Assembly (NCBI RefSeq): GCF_015040615.1
Contig: NZ_CP060402.1
Coordinates: 1,178,001 to 1,242,000, forward strand
DNA from: Microbacterium sp. YJN-G
GTDB lineage: Bacteria > Actinomycetota > Actinomycetes > Actinomycetales > Microbacteriaceae
Direction of reading: 5' to 3'
DNA: 64,000 nt
How positions within the stretch are numbered: the stretch's first letter is position 1; every line of letters starts with the position of its first letter. The translations under genes and the position numbers were made by a program. The notes under the pieces were generated by a model, which saw only the letters and a program-made list of their open reading frames with translations, had not been told where the DNA came from and did not search any database. Shown here piece by piece: positions 52,164-63,113 of this stretch.

Positions 52164-52901
52164 TCATTCTGCTTCGAGCGCAGCCTGCGGGCGGCCGGAC
52201 TTGAGCTCGGCGAGGCGGGCCTCGACCTCGGTGAGCTCACCGAGGTCCTCGAGGCTCTCGAACTGGGCGTCCAGCGACGAGGCGGCAAGCTCCGCCTTGC
52301 CCTGGGCGAGGGCCTCCTGACGACGGATCTTGTCCTCGAAGCGGCCCAGTTCGCTGGTCGGGTCGAGCACGTTGATCGAGCCGATCGCGTCCTGCACCTT
52401 GGTCTGCGCCTCGGCGACCTTGGCGCGCGCGAGCAGTTCGCTGCGCTTGGCCCTGAGCTGCTCGAGCTTCTCCTTCATGCCGTTCAGGCCGCTCTTGAGC
52501 TTGTCGACGATCTCGGTCTGTGCGGCGATCTGCGGCTCGGCGGCGCGGGCGTCGCGCTCTTCGCCGATCTGACGCTGCAGGGCGATCTTGGCGAGGCTGT
52601 CGAACTTGTCGGCGTCGGCGGTGCTGCCGGCGGCGCGCAGCTCGTCGGCCTTACGGCTGGCAGCGAGGGCCTTGTTGCCCCACTCACGGGCGGCGCGGAC
52701 GTCCTCTTCGTGGTCGCGCTCGAGCAGGCGCAGGTTGCCGATGGTCTCGGCGATGGCCGACTCGGCATCCGCGATGTTGTTCGTGTAGTCGCGGACCAGC
52801 TGGTCGATCATCTTCTGCGGGTCCTCGGCCTGGTCGAGGAGGGAGTTGATGTTGGCACGGACGAGCGTGGAGATGCGTCCGAAGATGGATTCCTTGGCCA
52901 T
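52164..52901 (-). CDS. pspA: PspA/IM30 family membrane-stress protein
   Basis: The 245-residue protein is a long coiled coil of the PspA/Vipp1 family that assembles on the inner face of stressed membranes. The N-terminal amphipathic helix (MAKESIFGRISTLVRANINSLLDQAEDP) and the following heptad-rich helices (KMIDQLVRDYTNNIADAESAIAETI; RKADELRAAGSTADADKFDSLA) are typical. It lies 71 bp downstream of the TPM-domain gene on the same strand, after AAAGGA, and is followed by an intrinsic terminator. Confidence 0.9.
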   Translation of the reverse strand: MAKESIFGRISTLVRANINSLLDQAEDPQKMIDQLVRDYTNNIADAESAIAETIGNLRLLERDHEEDVRAAREWGNKALAASRKADELRAAGSTADADKFDSLAKIALQRQIGEERDARAAEPQIAAQTEIVDKLKSGLNGMKEKLEQLRAKRSELLARAKVAEAQTKVQDAIGSINVLDPTSELGRFEDKIRRQEALAQGKAELAASSLDAQFESLEDLGELTEVEARLAELKSGRPQAALEAE

Positions 52902-52972
52902 GGTGTTGGTTCCTTTGTCTTCTCGGATGGATGTCTTGCCGTGGTCGTGTGGAGAGGGCTGATCGGGTCAGG

Positions 52973-54991
52973 TCAGAAGCGGCCCCCGCCTCCGCTGCTG
53001 CCGATGCTTCCGCCTCCGCCGCCGAAGCCGCCGACGGAGAATCCGCCTCCGCCTCCGCCGCCGAAGAAGCCGCCGCCACCGCTGCTGCCGCCGCCCCAGC
53101 CGCCTCCGCCGCCGAAGCCGCCGCCGCCCCAGCCGCCTCCGCCACGGTGGCCGCCGGTCACCTGGCCGATCAGGATGCCGCCGAGCAGTGCACCGAGTGT
53201 GTCGCCGCCGCCCCGGCCTCCGCCGCCGAAACCGCCGCCGCCCCAGCTGTTCACGTCGTTCTCGGCCAGCCGCAGCGCGTGAGCGGCGAGGGTGTCGGCC
53301 CGCTGAGCGAGGGCGAGTGCCTGCACCGGGTCGGCATCGGCGAGGCTCCGGGCCTGGCTCTGCGAGTTCTGCGCCTCGACCAGGCGCGTGCGCGCCTGGG
53401 AGCCGACGGCACCGCGCCGGTTGAGGATGAAGCGCTCGGCCGCGGAGATCTGCAGATCGGCGCGGTTGATGACGTCGGCGAGCATGGTGCGGGCATGCTG
53501 GATGCGGGCCTGCTCGTCGCGCACCCGCGCGATGACGCCGTCGATGGTCGTGTTCGCGGCATCGAGTGCGCGCAGAGCGGCGAGCGGGTCGCGCCCGGTG
53601 CCGCCCAGTCGGGTCCGCGCCTGCTGGATCGCCTGTCCGCTGGCTTCGACGGCCCGTGCGAGCGAGCCGTCCCTGTCGGGGAGGGCGGCGGCGGCCCGCA
53701 TGTCGGCATCCAGTTCGGCGATCAGCGCCGTCGCCCGCTCATCGGCGCCGCGCAGGTCGCCCTGCAGGCGCTCGACGGCATCCTCGAACTGGGTGGCCTG
53801 CTGCACCGCACCCTCGGCGGCGCGCACCGCGACGGCGGCATCACCGGTGTCGCCGGCGGCGATGTGCTGCTCGGCCGCCTGGATCTGCTCGTCGGTGAAC
53901 GCCATCCGCGACCGCGCCTGTGCGGTGTTGTCGCTGACCGACGAGATCGCGTCGGGTGAGTAGGAGGAGGCGAGCTCGGCGAGGATCGCATCGGCGCGGT
54001 CGATCTCGGCGCCTGCGGCGGCGCGGAGCCGGCGCACGTTCTCCAGCGCGGCGGGTGCGTTCTGCTCGAGGCGACGCAGCTCGTCGAACTCCGCCTTGCG
54101 GTCCTCGAGCGCCTGAGTGGACTCCGAGCACAGCTGCAGGACGCGCTGGTTCCACGCGAGCCTGTCCTGGTCGGAATCGGGGATCTCGTCGTCGAGCTGC
54201 TGCTTGAGCGAGAACGCCTCGTCGAGGTTCGTCCGGGCGGTCTTGAGAGCTGCGACGAACGGGCCGATCACGTCGTCGCCGAACTGCGCCCGCGCGTACT
54301 CGAGCTCCTGCTCGCTGGAGCGCACCAGGTCGTCGGTGCGCACCAGGGCGATGTCGGCCTGCTGCGCCACCTCGTCGATCTGCGCCTGTCGTTTCGCCGC
54401 CTCGGCGGCACGCCGGCGTGCTCGCACGACGAGGAGCACGATCATGATCACGACGACAGCGACCGCGACGACGACGCCGACGATCATCCATGTCTGCGAG
54501 GTGCGCTGCGGGCCGAGCACGTAGATGTCGTACGCCTCGTCGGCTGCGGCGACCACCGCGCCGCTGAAGTCGCTCTCGCGCAGATCCGGGATCATCGCGT
54601 CGAGGATGCGGTCGCGCTCGGCCTCGGTCATCACACCGTCGTTCGGCCGCCACATCGTGAAGGTGCGTCCCTCGGTGGCGACGGAGATGAGGTACTGGGT
54701 GGTCGAGAGGCCGTTGCCCTGAGCAGTGGCATCCGTCCAGGCCTCGGTGTCAGAAGGATCGGTGAACTCGGGCACCAGCACGATGAACAGGTCGACGCGG
54801 GCCTCGTCGCGCAGCCGCTCCAGCGTGCTCTGCGCCTGGGCCGCGTCGACGTCGGAGACGACGCCGCTGTGGTCGGTGATGTACCCCTCGCCGAGAGGTG
54901 CGGGTGCGGTCGCGGATGCCGTTGCGAGCGAGAGTCCGCCGAGAACGGCGCCCAGCGCGATCGCGGCCACCGTCAGCCACCGTCTCCGCAT
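52973..54991 (-). CDS. TPM-domain membrane protein with coiled coil and Gly-rich tail
   Basis: The 672-residue protein has an N-terminal signal peptide, an extracytoplasmic TPM domain (YITDHSGVVSDVDAAQAQSTLERL, about residues 35-150), a membrane helix (WMIVGVVVAVAVVVIMIVLLVV near residue 180), about 400 residues of cytoplasmic coiled coil, and a 90-residue tail that is nearly all Gly, Ser, Phe and Trp ending in GGGGRF. The layout resembles TPM proteins found next to PspA homologues in other bacteria. The ATG at 54991 follows GGAGGGATC, 11 codons after an unlikely earlier start. Confidence 0.85.
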   Translation of the reverse strand: MRRRWLTVAAIALGAVLGGLSLATASATAPAPLGEGYITDHSGVVSDVDAAQAQSTLERLRDEARVDLFIVLVPEFTDPSDTEAWTDATAQGNGLSTTQYLISVATEGRTFTMWRPNDGVMTEAERDRILDAMIPDLRESDFSGAVVAAADEAYDIYVLGPQRTSQTWMIVGVVVAVAVVVIMIVLLVVRARRRAAEAAKRQAQIDEVAQQADIALVRTDDLVRSSEQELEYARAQFGDDVIGPFVAALKTARTNLDEAFSLKQQLDDEIPDSDQDRLAWNQRVLQLCSESTQALEDRKAEFDELRRLEQNAPAALENVRRLRAAAGAEIDRADAILAELASSYSPDAISSVSDNTAQARSRMAFTDEQIQAAEQHIAAGDTGDAAVAVRAAEGAVQQATQFEDAVERLQGDLRGADERATALIAELDADMRAAAALPDRDGSLARAVEASGQAIQQARTRLGGTGRDPLAALRALDAANTTIDGVIARVRDEQARIQHARTMLADVINRADLQISAAERFILNRRGAVGSQARTRLVEAQNSQSQARSLADADPVQALALAQRADTLAAHALRLAENDVNSWGGGGFGGGGRGGGDTLGALLGGILIGQVTGGHRGGGGWGGGGFGGGGGWGGGSSGGGGFFGGGGGGGFSVGGFGGGGGSIGSSGGGGRF

Positions 54992-55113
54992 AGTGATCCC
55001 TCCGACCGGCAGCCGATCCCCCATGGGACGAGTCTAAGCATTCGTGCCGACACGCGACAGCATCAGGAGGGGATCGCCGTTCGCCCTCAGCGCAGACGCA
55101 TACGCTGGAAGGC

Positions 55114-55953
55114 ATGGACGACAGGTACGGCAGTGACGTTCTCGCGGCAGGATGGCGCGACCGCGGCTCCGTGAAGGCGGTCGAGGTCGCCGCCGTGGCG
55201 GATCTCGTCGTCGAGGTGGCCGACGACGGCTATTGCGGTGCGATCACCCGCGTCGAGTCCGGGCTGGTCGAGCTCGAGGACTGGAAGGGCAGGCGGCGCA
55301 GCTTCCCGTTGGGCGGGGGTTTCCTCATCGAGGGGCGGCCGGTGCGACTGGTTGTGCCCGCGGCGAAGCAGCAGGGTCGGCGCCGCACGGCATCCGGCTC
55401 GTTCGCCGTCGCCGACGACCGGGCGAAGACGGCGCTGCCCAGCCGCATCCTCGTCGAGGGGCGTCATGACGCCGAACTCGTCGAGAAGGTCTGGGGTGCC
55501 GATCTGCGCGTCGAGGGCGTGGTCGTGGAGTATCTGCAGGGGATCGACCTGCTCGACGAACTGCTGGCGGAGGCGCCGCCGAACGCGACGCGCCGCTACG
55601 GGGTGCTCGTCGACCACCTCGTGCCCGGCTCGAAGGAGACCCGCATGGTCGAGAAGATCCTGCGCGGTCCGCACGGTGCGCACCTGAGGATCGTCGGACA
55701 CCCGTACATCGACGTCTGGCAGTGCGTGACGCCCGCCGCCATGGGCATCCGCGCCTGGCCGCAGATCCCGCGCGGCACCGACTGGAAGACCGGCATCTGC
55801 CGCGCCTTCGGCTGGCCGGCCGAGGATCAGGCCGACATCGCCCGCGCCTGGCAGCGCATCCTGTCTCGGGTGACGACGTTCCGCGACATCGAGCCTGCGC
55901 TGCTCGGACGGGTCGAGGAGCTCATCGACTTCGTCACGGCGCCGGCATCATGA
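55114..55953 (+). CDS. DUF3097 family protein
   Basis: The 279-residue protein belongs to the actinobacterial DUF3097 family of unknown function. An N-terminal strand-rich region (GSDVLAAGWRDRG, GLVELEDWKGRRRSFPL) is followed by a Toprim-like segment (ILVEGRHDAELVEKVWGADLRVEGVVVEYLQGID, and GVLVDHLVPGSKETRM), which could bind a metal and nucleic acid. WPQIPRGTDWKTGICRAFGW is a family marker. TACGCT lies 7 nt before the ATG. It ends upstream of trmB. Confidence 0.85.
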   Translation: MDDRYGSDVLAAGWRDRGSVKAVEVAAVADLVVEVADDGYCGAITRVESGLVELEDWKGRRRSFPLGGGFLIEGRPVRLVVPAAKQQGRRRTASGSFAVADDRAKTALPSRILVEGRHDAELVEKVWGADLRVEGVVVEYLQGIDLLDELLAEAPPNATRRYGVLVDHLVPGSKETRMVEKILRGPHGAHLRIVGHPYIDVWQCVTPAAMGIRAWPQIPRGTDWKTGICRAFGWPAEDQADIARAWQRILSRVTTFRDIEPALLGRVEELIDFVTAPAS

Positions 55954-56030
55954 GCGGCCGCTCGCGCGGTCCGGCTCCCGAACCCGTCGGAGGGCCCGGT
56001 GCGGCAGGAAGGCGCCGGTACCCTGGAGGG

Positions 56031-59444
<3,414 letters not shown>

Positions 59445-59469
59445 CGGGGGCGGCGTCCCGCCGCCTCGC

Positions 59470-60069
59470 TCAGCTGAGCTGCAGCGTCGTCAGGCAGGTG
59501 GGAGAGTCGGCGTCGGTCGCGAACGCCTGACTCGCCCGCAGCCCCTCGCTCTCGACGGTGATCGTGCCCTGGATGCCGCGCGGCAGCCACAGTCCCACGA
59601 AGCCGTTGTCGTTGGTGGTGCGCATCTCGTCGAGCACGACCGTGCCGTCGGAGGCGGTGACGATCACCCGGACGTCGGCGTTCGACAGCTCGCCGAGGCA
59701 GGTCGTCAGGCTGTGGAAGAAGCAGTCATGAGTGCGGTCGGCGTACGGCGCGACCGACGTGTAGAACACGTCGTCCGGTAGGGGCAGGGATGCCGTGCGC
59801 CCCTGGTCGTCGGAGAGCTCGACGTGATCCGGTCGAACCGAGGCGATCAGATCCGCCGGACGGCCGGCCACCGGGAGTGCATCGAGCCGGTCGACGACCT
59901 CGCGGGCGTCCAGGCCGTCCAGGTCGTGCGCGGCCAGCAGCTCGGATGCGGCGGACGCGGTGGATGTGGCATCCGGTTCGCTCTGCGCGGCCGGCGCCGC
60001 GCACCCGGCGAGGAACAGGGCCGCCAGCGCGGCGACGGTGACGGCGGGGACGAAACGGCGAGCGGTCAT
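59470..60069 (-). CDS. cueP: CueP family copper-binding lipoprotein
   Basis: The 199-residue lipoprotein has a signal peptide with lipobox LFLAGCAAP and a CueP domain: HDLDGLDAREVVDRLDALP, CFFHSLTTCLGELSNADVRV and the closing SPTCLTTLQL. The three cysteines match the copper-coordinating set of Salmonella CueP, a periplasmic copper-handling protein. The ATG at 60069 is preceded by TACGTT at 6 nt, a leaderless pattern, and a CsoR-like palindrome overlaps its promoter. Expected output is copper-induced expression. Confidence 0.88.
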   Translation of the reverse strand: MTARRFVPAVTVAALAALFLAGCAAPAAQSEPDATSTASAASELLAAHDLDGLDAREVVDRLDALPVAGRPADLIASVRPDHVELSDDQGRTASLPLPDDVFYTSVAPYADRTHDCFFHSLTTCLGELSNADVRVIVTASDGTVVLDEMRTTNDNGFVGLWLPRGIQGTITVESEGLRASQAFATDADSPTCLTTLQLS

Positions 60070-60075
60070 GCTGGG

Positions 60076-60102
60076 AACGTAGCCGGGTACCCTATGAGGG
60101 TA
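60076..60102 (-). promoter_or_regulatory. CsoR-like operator and leaderless promoter of cueP
   Basis: TACCCTATGAGGGTA (60088-60102) is a palindrome with 6-bp arms that closely resembles the Bacillus CsoR copper operator TACCCTACGGGGGTA. On the minus strand the -10 box TACGTT (60076-60081) follows, 6 nt before the cueP ATG, so repressor binding would block the promoter. Confidence 0.65.
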
Positions 60103-60178
60103 TTGGGAGATGTTGTAGGCGGGGCAGGTGCATCGGTTTGTGAGGCGGGGTTCGTGCCCCTCGCGTCCCTCGGCGCCC

Positions 60179-60237
60179 CTCCACGCGCCGCTTGTCACGG
60201 AGGATTGTCGCGTCTCCGAGGTCGGCGGCGCGTGGAG
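60179..60237. repeat. Long inverted repeat in the cueP-tRNA intergenic region
   Basis: CTCCACGCGCCGC (60179-60191) and GCGGCGCGTGGAG (60225-60237) are perfect complements enclosing a second small stem (CGGAG/CTCCG). The region holds no plausible gene. It may be a second terminator of the tRNA transcript or an unrecognised structured RNA. Confidence 0.6.
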
Positions 60238-60275
60238 CCTCCTGGCCGGCGGGGCCCGTCTGACGGTGGGGGTAG

Positions 60276-60324
60276 AACGCGCAAGAGGGGGACGACCCTT
60301 CGGGCCGTCCCCCTCTTGCGCGTT
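60276..60324 (-). terminator. Terminator of tRNA-Arg(CCG)
   Basis: A 22-bp stem with one A-C mismatch, starting AACGCGCAAGAGGGGGACG on the plus strand, has a TTC loop. It begins 3 bp after the tRNA 3' end and is followed by GTTCT on the minus strand. Confidence 0.85.
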
Positions 60325-60326
60325 CG

Positions 60327-60399
60327 TGCCCCCGACAGGAATCGAACCTGCGACCTACGGTACCGGAAACCGGCGCTCTATCCGCTGAGCTACGGAGGC
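60327..60399 (-). tRNA. tRNA-Arg (anticodon CCG)
   Basis: A 73-nt cloverleaf folds on the minus strand: acceptor stem GCCTCCG/CGGGGGC with one G-U pair, D-arm GCTC...GAGC, anticodon loop TTCCGGT (anticodon CCG, reading CGG), T-arm with TTCGAAT, and discriminator A. CCA is not encoded. The base of the anticodon stem has a C27-U43 mismatch. A strong terminator follows directly. Confidence 0.95.
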
Positions 60400-60526
60400 G
60401 AACCGTACGAGCCTATCATTCACCGGGCGAGGCTCCGTGCCGCGACGCGTCCTGTCAACCGGGTGGCCACAGACCCCCCGGAGGACGAGAATCCAGGGCA
60501 GAGACAGCGATCGAGAGGAGCACGGA

Positions 60527-60742
60527 ATGTCGCATCGATTCCACAAGGGAGATCACGTCTCGTGGAACTCCGAGGCCGGGCGCGTGCGGGGCCGCATCAC
60601 GAAGGTGCACACCGCCGACTTCGACTACAAGGGCCATACACGGCGCGCCAGCGACGACGATCCCCAGTACGAGATCAAGAGCGACAAGACCGACCACATC
60701 GCCGCACACAAGGGCGACGCCCTGACCCTGCTCGATGACTGA
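60527..60742 (+). CDS. DUF2945 (HVA1 TUDOR-like) protein
   Basis: The 71-residue basic protein is a single small barrel of the DUF2945 type (FHKGDHVSWNSEAGRVRGRITKVHT, YEIKSDKTDHIAAHKGDAL). The family is widespread next to DNA- and stress-related genes, with no established biochemical role. The ATG follows GAGAGGAGC. Its 3' end is duplicated, and the copy supplies the start codon of the DUF488 gene. Confidence 0.82.
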   Translation: MSHRFHKGDHVSWNSEAGRVRGRITKVHTADFDYKGHTRRASDDDPQYEIKSDKTDHIAAHKGDALTLLDD

Positions 60743-60765
60743 GACGCTGCTCGATGACTGAGCCG
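60728..60765 (+). repeat. 19-bp tandem duplication of a gene end that creates the next start codon
   Basis: CTGCTCGATGACTGAGACG (60728-60746) and CTGCTCGATGACTGAGCCG (60747-60765) differ at one base. The first copy has the DUF2945 stop (60740-60742); the ATG in the second (60754) starts the DUF488 gene. Confidence 0.92.
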
Positions 60766-61332
60766 CGCTTCCTCAGCGTCGGGCACTCCACGCATCCGAT
60801 CGACGAGTTCCTCACCCTCCTCACCGGTGCCGGTGTGCAGGCGCTGGCAGACGTGCGTCGTCTTCCCGGCTCCAACCGGTATCCGTGGTTCAACGAGGAC
60901 GCCCTCGCTGAGAGCCTCGCCGGTGCAGGCATCCGCTACCGCCGCATCCCCGGCCTCACCGGGCGCCGGAGGCGGCAGCGCGACGTCCCCGACGACGTGA
61001 ACGGCTTCTGGACGAACCGCAGCTTCCACAACTACGCCGATCACGCCCTCGGTGAGGAGTTCGGCGAGGGCCTCGACGCGCTCCTCCGCTTCGCCGACGA
61101 CGGCGACCCGGTGGCGGTGATGTGCTCCGAGGCGGTCTGGTGGCGCTGCCACAGGCGCATCATCGCCGACCACCTGCTCGCCCGCGGCATCCCGATCGGC
61201 CATCTCATGCCGGAAGGGCACGTGGCCCCCGCCGAGCTCACCCGGGGAGCCGTGGCGCGCCACGGAACCGTCGAGTACCCGGCGGCGGAGGCTACTTCGC
61301 CGGCTTCTGCGGAGTCCCGTCAGCCTCGGTGA
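60754..61332 (+). CDS. DUF488 family protein
   Basis: The 192-residue protein has the DUF488 pattern: FLSVGHSTHPIDEFLTLL at the N-terminus, LADVRRLPGSNRYPWFNEDAL, a middle segment ending RSFHNYADH, and the late cysteine region VAVMCSEAVWWRCHRRIIADHLLARG. The CSE..WRCHR segment may bind a metal or nucleic acid; function is unknown. Its start lies in a duplicated copy of the end of the preceding gene. Its last 41 bp overlap the convergent SGNH gene. Confidence 0.85.
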   Translation: MTEPRFLSVGHSTHPIDEFLTLLTGAGVQALADVRRLPGSNRYPWFNEDALAESLAGAGIRYRRIPGLTGRRRRQRDVPDDVNGFWTNRSFHNYADHALGEEFGEGLDALLRFADDGDPVAVMCSEAVWWRCHRRIIADHLLARGIPIGHLMPEGHVAPAELTRGAVARHGTVEYPAAEATSPASAESRQPR

Positions 61333-62086
61333 CCGGAGCCGAGCTGAACTCGTCCAGCGCGGCGGCGACCTTCTGCGCGAGGTAGGCGTGCCCGGCGTCG
61401 GAGGGATGCTTGCGCCCCGCACCCACATCGATCAGCCGCAGGTAGTTCGCCTCGGTGATCCAGTCGGCCTGGACGGGCGAGATGTACCACCAGCCGCGCG
61501 CCGCCGCGAGCCGCGCGAGGTCGCGGTCGATGCGTGCCGTCGATGCCCCGACGGGGAGCTCGTGGGGCGCGGGCCCCAGCACGACGATGGGGGTCTGCGG
61601 GAAGACCGTGATCAGAGCGTCCCAGGCGGCGTTCACCGCGGCGGGGAAGCCGGCGGCATCCTCACGCCTGTCGTTGATCGACCCCTGGATGATCACGAGG
61701 TCGGGCGCGATCCCGGCATCCAGCGCGCGGATGCGCGTGCCGAAGTCGGGACCGTCGACGCCCGGCTTCTGGTAGCCGCTCGCCCGCACCCCGTCGACGA
61801 CGGTCTCGCCGCCGATGAGATCGGCGAGCAGGTAGGCGTAGCCGCCCGTGGGCTCGGTCGCCGCGGAGCCGTAGGTCCACGAGTCGCCGAACACGAGCAC
61901 CTTCGGCTGCTCCGGAAGCACCAGCGGCGCGGGGGAGACACCGCCCTGCGCCGCAGCGATCGGCACGGTCTCGGCCGGCGGCATCCAGGGTCGCACGATG
62001 CCGAGCACGATGGTGAGGAACACCACCGCCGCGCCCGCGACTGCGAGGGCCATGCGGCGCCGTCGGGTCGGCGGATGCAAAGTCAT
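61292..62086 (-). CDS. SGNH/GDSL hydrolase, membrane-anchored
   Basis: The 264-residue protein has an N-terminal membrane anchor (LAVAGAAVVFLTIVLGIVRPW) and an extracytoplasmic SGNH esterase domain: VLVFGDSWTYGSAA (block I, nucleophile Ser), VIIQGSINDRRED (block III, Asn), and HPSDAGHAYLAQ (block V, Asp and His). It may deacylate glycans or lipids of the envelope. TACTCT lies 6 nt before the ATG at 62086. Its 3' end overlaps the DUF488 gene by 41 bp. Confidence 0.85.
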   Translation of the reverse strand: MTLHPPTRRRRMALAVAGAAVVFLTIVLGIVRPWMPPAETVPIAAAQGGVSPAPLVLPEQPKVLVFGDSWTYGSAATEPTGGYAYLLADLIGGETVVDGVRASGYQKPGVDGPDFGTRIRALDAGIAPDLVIIQGSINDRREDAAGFPAAVNAAWDALITVFPQTPIVVLGPAPHELPVGASTARIDRDLARLAAARGWWYISPVQADWITEANYLRLIDVGAGRKHPSDAGHAYLAQKVAAALDEFSSAPVTEADGTPQKPAK

Positions 62087-62148
62087 GGGACGAGAGTAGG
62101 CGAAGTCATCGCGGATGCGAATTCCGATCGTGTCACGATGCGCGAACA

Positions 62149-62187
62149 CGATCGCCCCTCCGCCGCGTGGGCGGGGAGGGGCGATCG
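62149..62187 (-). terminator. Terminator of the sugar ABC permease operon
   Basis: CGATCGCCCCTCC pairs with its complement around a 13-nt loop that can extend the stem further. It lies 17 bp after the MalG-like stop on the minus strand. Confidence 0.75.
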
Positions 62188-62204
62188 GGCGGGCATCACG
62201 GAGG

Positions 62205-63113
62205 TTACTTCGAGGTGCCCTGCGCGACGGATCCCTGCAGCTGACGCTGGAACAGCACGTAGACGATCAGCACCGGGATGATCGTGATCATCACGGCGGC
62301 GAACATCTGCCCGAAGTCCAGCGCGTAGCCCGCGGACGACGCATAGGACGCCATTCCCTGCGAGAGCACGTAGCTGTCCTTGTCGGTGTTCAGCGAGATC
62401 GGCAGCAGGAACTGGTTCCACAGGCCCAGGAAGTTCATGATGGCCACCGCCGCCATGCCGGGCTTGGCCATCGGAAGCATCACCTGGAAGAAGGTGCGCC
62501 ACTCGCTGGCACCGTCGACGTAGGCGGCCTCCTGGATCTCGTACGGCAGCGACTTGAAGAACGAGAACAGGAAGAACACGGTGAACGGCAGGGCGAACGC
62601 CACGTACGTGATGATCAGACCGGTCAGGGTGTTCAGCAGGCCCATGTTCTGCAGGATGAAGAACAGGGGCACGATGGCGAGGAAGATCGGGAACGTGAGC
62701 CCCGCCAGCATCAGGTAGTAGATGAGCCGGCTGCCGGGCAGCGAGAACCGCGCCAGCACGTAGGCGCACATGGCGCCGAGCATCATGACCAGCACCAGCG
62801 AGACGCCCACCACGATGACCGTGTTCAGGAACATCAGGCCGAAGGAGTTGTCCACCCACGCGCTGATGTAGTTGTCGAAGTTCCACTCAGCCGGCAGGCC
62901 GAACGGTGAGGCGAAGATCTCGGTCGTCGACTTGAACGACCCGATCAGCGTCCACACCATCGGCAGGATCACGACGATCGACCAGAGCGCCATGACCACG
63001 TGCGAGACGCCGCCGACGACCTTGTCGCCAGTGGTCGACTTCACCGTACGGGTGGGCGTCGGCGTCTTCGAGGTGCGGTCGATCGTGACCGCGGCGCGCG
63101 TCTGCGTGCTCAT
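62205..63113 (-). CDS. Carbohydrate ABC transporter permease (MalG-like)
   Basis: The 302-residue permease has a polar N-terminal tail, then six helices. The MalG-type landmarks are LPMVWTLIGSFKSTTEIFASPFGLP, the coupling loop LPYEIQEAAYVDGASEWRTFFQVMLPMAKPG (EAA-like, about residues 195-225), and LGLWNQFLLP. It works with the MalF-like partner and an extracellular lipoprotein to import a sugar or oligosaccharide. It overlaps the upstream permease gene by ATGA and is followed by a terminator. Confidence 0.9.
   Translation of the reverse strand: MSTQTRAAVTIDRTSKTPTPTRTVKSTTGDKVVGGVSHVVMALWSIVVILPMVWTLIGSFKSTTEIFASPFGLPAEWNFDNYISAWVDNSFGLMFLNTVIVVGVSLVLVMMLGAMCAYVLARFSLPGSRLIYYLMLAGLTFPIFLAIVPLFFILQNMGLLNTLTGLIITYVAFALPFTVFFLFSFFKSLPYEIQEAAYVDGASEWRTFFQVMLPMAKPGMAAVAIMNFLGLWNQFLLPISLNTDKDSYVLSQGMASYASSAGYALDFGQMFAAVMITIIPVLIVYVLFQRQLQGSVAQGTSK

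Noticed and set aside
60128..60388. Short plus-strand frame overlapping the tRNA-Arg gene
   Set aside because: It runs through the tRNA and its terminator hairpin and has no ribosome binding site.
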